50,374 nt of DNA from NCBI GenBank assembly GCA_016202605.1, contig JACQOJ010000030.1, positions 1 to 50,374 on the forward strand. Direction: 5' to 3'. Origin of the DNA: Betaproteobacteria bacterium. Its GTDB lineage: Bacteria > Pseudomonadota > Gammaproteobacteria > Burkholderiales > SG8-41. Positions 47,926 through 50,374 of this stretch are shown here, in pieces (the stretch's first letter is position 1; each line of letters opens with the position of its first letter). The position numbers and the translations under genes are program-made. Under the pieces are notes generated by a model. The model saw nothing but the letters and a program-made list of their open reading frames with translations. It had not been told where the DNA came from and ran no database searches.

Positions 47926-48041
47926 CAGGTCGCAACGCGGGTCGTACCGGTCAACCGGGGGACCGTGGATTTTGATGTTTGGTCCCGGCACCGCTGGGTT
48001 TGGTCATCTCGCGCCGGACCGCGCAGGTAGGGTGCAATGAT

Positions 48042-48917
48042 ATGAAAGTCGATCTCAACCAGGTGGAGGAGGCGTGCAGGGAGCTCTACATCCGTGCGCT
48101 CAAGATTTTGCCGCCCGACATCAAGCAGGGTTTCGAGCGGCTGGACCGCAGCGAAACCGACGCGACCGGCAAGGCCATCCTCGGCACCATGATCAAGAAC
48201 ATCAAGGTTGCCGAGGACATGAACAACCTGCTGTGCCAGGATACGGGCATCCCGATCTACACCGTCGTCATCGGGGCCGGCGTTGATGTCGACGGTTACC
48301 GGCTCAAGCAGGCGGTGATCAAGGGTTGCGAGCGCGCCACCCGCGAGCATCCCCTGCGTTCCTCCGTGGTGCACCCTGTCACGCGGGTGAATCAGCACAC
48401 CTCCTGCGGACGCGCCGTGCCCGTGATCAACATCGATTTCACCGCGCAGGAAGAGACGCTCTCGATCGAGATGATTCCGAAGGGATCGGGCTCGGAGAAC
48501 AATTCCTGGCTCAAGATGGCGGTCCCCGCCGACGGCGTGGACGCGATCAAGACTTTCGTGATCGACTGCGTGCTCGACGCGGGCGGCAAGACCTGTCCGC
48601 CGACCATCGTCGGCGTGGGCGTGGGCGGCACGGCGGATCTCTGCGTGCATCTGTCCAAGGTCGCCGCGACACGCCCGCTGGGCTCGAAGTGCGACGACCC
48701 CGAAGGCGCGAAGCTGGAGACGGAATTGACGCAGGCGGTGAATCAGCTCGGCGTCGGTCCGCAGGGACTGGGCGGCGACTCGACCGCGTTCGCGGTGCAT
48801 GTCGAGACCGCGGCCACCCACATCACGATGAATCCGGTGGCGGTGAACATGCAGTGCCACTCGGCGCGCCGCGCGCGCGCGACCTTCACGCCTGCGGGGC
48901 TGACGTATGGCTTCTGA
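48042..48917 (+). CDS. Class I fumarase/tartrate dehydratase-type hydro-lyase, alpha subunit
   Basis: 291 residues of the Fe-S fumarate-hydratase N-terminal family, the length of TtdA (303) and archaeal-type FumA. Cluster cysteines occur in LLCQDTGIPIY, HTSCGRAVP and GKTCPPTIVG, with PKGSGSENNSW and LGGDSTAFAVH also conserved. The ATG at 48042 gives MKVDLNQVEEACRELYI. The pair could hydrate fumarate, tartrate-like or substituted fumarates. Confidence 0.92.
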   Translation: MKVDLNQVEEACRELYIRALKILPPDIKQGFERLDRSETDATGKAILGTMIKNIKVAEDMNNLLCQDTGIPIYTVVIGAGVDVDGYRLKQAVIKGCERATREHPLRSSVVHPVTRVNQHTSCGRAVPVINIDFTAQEETLSIEMIPKGSGSENNSWLKMAVPADGVDAIKTFVIDCVLDAGGKTCPPTIVGVGVGGTADLCVHLSKVAATRPLGSKCDDPEGAKLETELTQAVNQLGVGPQGLGGDSTAFAVHVETAATHITMNPVAVNMQCHSARRARATFTPAGLTYGF

Positions 48918-48968
48918 AAGTTGAGCCGCAAAGGACGCCAGGGACGCAGAGGAGAAGGTATCGACGTT

Positions 48969-49046
48969 GGTGAGGGCGTGAGGGCGAGAGAGCGGGAGGT
49001 GGATCCTCTCTTACGATCTCACCATTTCACGACTTTCGAGTCACCA
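48969..49046 (+). repeat. Heptad-periodic inverted repeat between the fumarase-like subunit genes
   Basis: Left arm GGTGAGG, GCGTGAG, GGCGAGA, GAGCGGG (48969-48996). Right arm CCTCTCT, TACGATC, TCACCAT, TTCACGA, CTTTCGA, GTCACCA (49005-49046). It fills most of the 143-bp gap. Confidence 0.75.
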
Positions 49047-49060
49047 TACACGGATTATCT

Positions 49061-49672
49061 ATGGCCCATTATGATTTCAACATGCCGGTGACGGAAGAGC
49101 AGATCCGCAAGCTGAGGGTGAACGACACCGTCACCCTCAACGGTACGCTCTACGGCATCCGCGACGCGACCTACATCCACATGTTCGACCGCGGCCGCAA
49201 GGTGAAATTCGACATGCGCGGCCATGCGGTGATCCATACCGCGCCGAACGTAAGGTGGGTAGGCGAGACTCAGGCGGCACCCAGCGGCTATGCGCCGATC
49301 TGCATCGGCACCACCACGAGCGCGCGCATGGAGCGCTTCACCCGGCCGCTGATGGAGCAATACGGCGTGCGCATTACCATCGGCAAGGGCGGGCTCGGAC
49401 AGGGATCGCTCGAGGCGTTCCGGGATCTCGGCGGCGTCTACCTGGCCGTGGTCGGTGGCGCGGCCGCGCTCGAAACGACTTGGGTGGAGCAGATTGAAGA
49501 CGTCGATCTCGACGATCTCAACCCGGAGTCACTATGGAAGTTCCGGGTGAAGGGCTTCGGGCCGCTGCTGGTGTCCATGGACAGTCACGGGGGCAGCCTC
49601 TATACGCAGGTGAACCGGTCTGCGCGCGACAAACGTGCCGCTGCCCTCGCTTCATTGGGCGTGAAAATCTGA
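49061..49672 (+). CDS. Class I fumarase/tartrate dehydratase-type hydro-lyase, beta subunit
   Basis: 203 residues of the fumarate-hydratase C-terminal family (TtdB 201). Features: VNDTVTLNGTLYGIRDATYI, GTTTSARMERF, ITIGKGGLGQGS and VEQIEDVDLDDLNPESLW. It completes the two-subunit hydro-lyase with the preceding gene. Confidence 0.92.
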   Translation: MAHYDFNMPVTEEQIRKLRVNDTVTLNGTLYGIRDATYIHMFDRGRKVKFDMRGHAVIHTAPNVRWVGETQAAPSGYAPICIGTTTSARMERFTRPLMEQYGVRITIGKGGLGQGSLEAFRDLGGVYLAVVGGAAALETTWVEQIEDVDLDDLNPESLWKFRVKGFGPLLVSMDSHGGSLYTQVNRSARDKRAAALASLGVKI

Positions 49673-49681
49673 AAACCTCCA

Positions 49682-49778
49682 GCCACAGAGAGCACAGAGA
49701 AAATCAAGCGACGGAAGAGAAACGGCTTTCTGGATCCTTGAAGTTTCTCTCTCTGTGACCTCTGTGTTCTCTGTGGCC
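49682..49778 (+). repeat. Inverted repeat with 9-bp units ahead of the flavoprotein gene
   Basis: Left arm GCCACAGAGAGCACAGAGA (49682-49700). Right arm units TCTCTGTGA, CCTCTGTGT, TCTCTGTGG (49750-49776) in exact 9-bp steps. The arms are complementary and the next ATG lies 11 bases downstream. This is a related design with a different period from the 7-bp members. Confidence 0.8.
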
Positions 49779-49787
49779 TGAGCCTTT

Positions 49788-50374
49788 ATGAAACGACTCA
49801 AGACGGACATTCTCATTCTCGGCTCGGGCGGAGCGGGGCTTTTCGCCGCGCTGCACGCGCACCAGGCGAACCCCGCTCTTTCCGTCACCGTGGCCGTGAA
49901 GGGTCTGCTCGGCAAGTGCGGCTGCACGCGCATGGTGCAGGGCGGCTACAACGTCGCGCTGGCGCAGGGCGATTCCGTCGAACGCCACTTCATGGACACG
50001 ATCGAAGGCGGCAAGTGGCTGCCGGACCAGGACCTCGCGTGGACGCTGGTGTCGGTCGCGGTCGAGCGCATACACGAGCTGGAAAACGAGCTGGGCTGTT
50101 TTTTCGACCGCAATCCCGACGGCACCGTTCACCAGAAGGCGTTCGCGGGGCAGACCTTCGATCGCACCGTGCACAAGGGCGACCTCACCGGAATCGAGAT
50201 CATCAACCGCCTCGCGGAGCAGGTGTGGGCGCGCGGGATCGGGCGGCTGGAGGAGCACCGCGCCGTCGAATTCGTGAAGAACCGGCGCGGCAACGCGCTG
50301 GCGGGCGTGCTGATGATCGACATCCGCACCGGTGAGTTCGCGTTCGTGCAGGCGAGAGCGGTGCTGCTCGCCAC
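49788..50374 (+). CDS. SDH/FRD-superfamily flavoprotein, 3' end beyond window
   Basis: First 195 residues of an FAD-dependent oxidoreductase. Dinucleotide-binding motif DILILGSGGAGLFAALHA (about 7-24); the GKCGCTRMVQGGYN segment corresponds to the SDH region where FAD is attached. By eye, the covalent His of SDH (SHTVAAQGG) is Cys here, and the substrate His pair of FrdA (TGFHMLHTL) reads TGIEIINRL. It is therefore probably a relative that binds FAD non-covalently and acts on another substrate. It most likely partners the Fe-S and membrane subunits of 43893-45424. Confidence 0.85.
   Translation, partial: MKRLKTDILILGSGGAGLFAALHAHQANPALSVTVAVKGLLGKCGCTRMVQGGYNVALAQGDSVERHFMDTIEGGKWLPDQDLAWTLVSVAVERIHELENELGCFFDRNPDGTVHQKAFAGQTFDRTVHKGDLTGIEIINRLAEQVWARGIGRLEEHRAVEFVKNRRGNALAGVLMIDIRTGEFAFVQARAVLLA

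Noticed and set aside
47959-47986. GGGACC/GGTCCC hairpin after the Bug receptor as a terminator
   Set aside because: Only a 6-bp stem with a 16-nt loop and no T-run; not enough to call.

Overview
The window is high-GC DNA from a betaproteobacterium, probably of the Burkholderiales/Nitrosomonadales kind and possibly uncultured. The evidence is gene order and family content: the mraZ-to-lpxC division and cell-wall cluster followed by an M23 peptidase, secA and argJ; a DUF815 ATPase next to a Nudix-ThiE fusion; a yacG/zapD/coaE/pilD/pilC block; rpsP-rimM-trmD-rplS; and a Bug-type solute receptor. I see no phage, transposase, tRNA, rRNA or CRISPR array.

Layout. 1-349 is the 3' part of RNase P RNA. 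547-19029 is an almost unbroken + strand dcw operon (mraZ, rsmH, ftsL, ftsI, murE, murF, mraY, murD, ftsW, murG, murC, murB, ddl, ftsQ, ftsA, ftsZ). It starts at a clear sigma-70 promoter covered by a three-repeat MraZ box. lpxC has its own promoter. Then come a small membrane protein, dciA (minus strand), an M23 peptidase with a strong terminator, secA, argJ, DUF815 and the Nudix-ThiE fusion. 27962-34245 is a minus-strand block: yacG, zapD, coaE, pilD, pilC, a CNNM/CorC-type protein and a CcsA-like protein. pilB is not where it would be expected. 34273-41310 holds ffh, a trypsin-like protease, a nitroreductase, the rpsP operon and an unknown exported helical-repeat protein. 41337-50374 is an accessory catabolic locus. 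It has a GntR/UTRA regulator divergent from a two-subunit UxaA-family lyase, an SDH/FRD-like Fe-S subunit with two small membrane subunits, a sulfatase, a Bug receptor, a two-subunit class I fumarase-like hydratase, and a flavoprotein cut off by the window end.

Main unexplained signals. (1) A dispersed family of degenerate tracts with strict 7-bp period, usually arranged as a left arm, a spacer and a complementary right arm, sits at many gene junctions and also inside murE and murF, where it adds in-frame residues. (2) A relic of the mraY 3' end lies downstream of mraY and a relic of the ddl 5' end lies upstream of ddl. Together they bracket murD-ftsW-murG-murC-murB, as if that block had been exchanged. 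(3) The 41-50 kb locus looks like a complete pathway for an unidentified dicarboxylate-like or organosulfur substrate; its flavoprotein lacks the usual SDH histidines.

All family calls are from reading the sequence. No search or alignment program was run.
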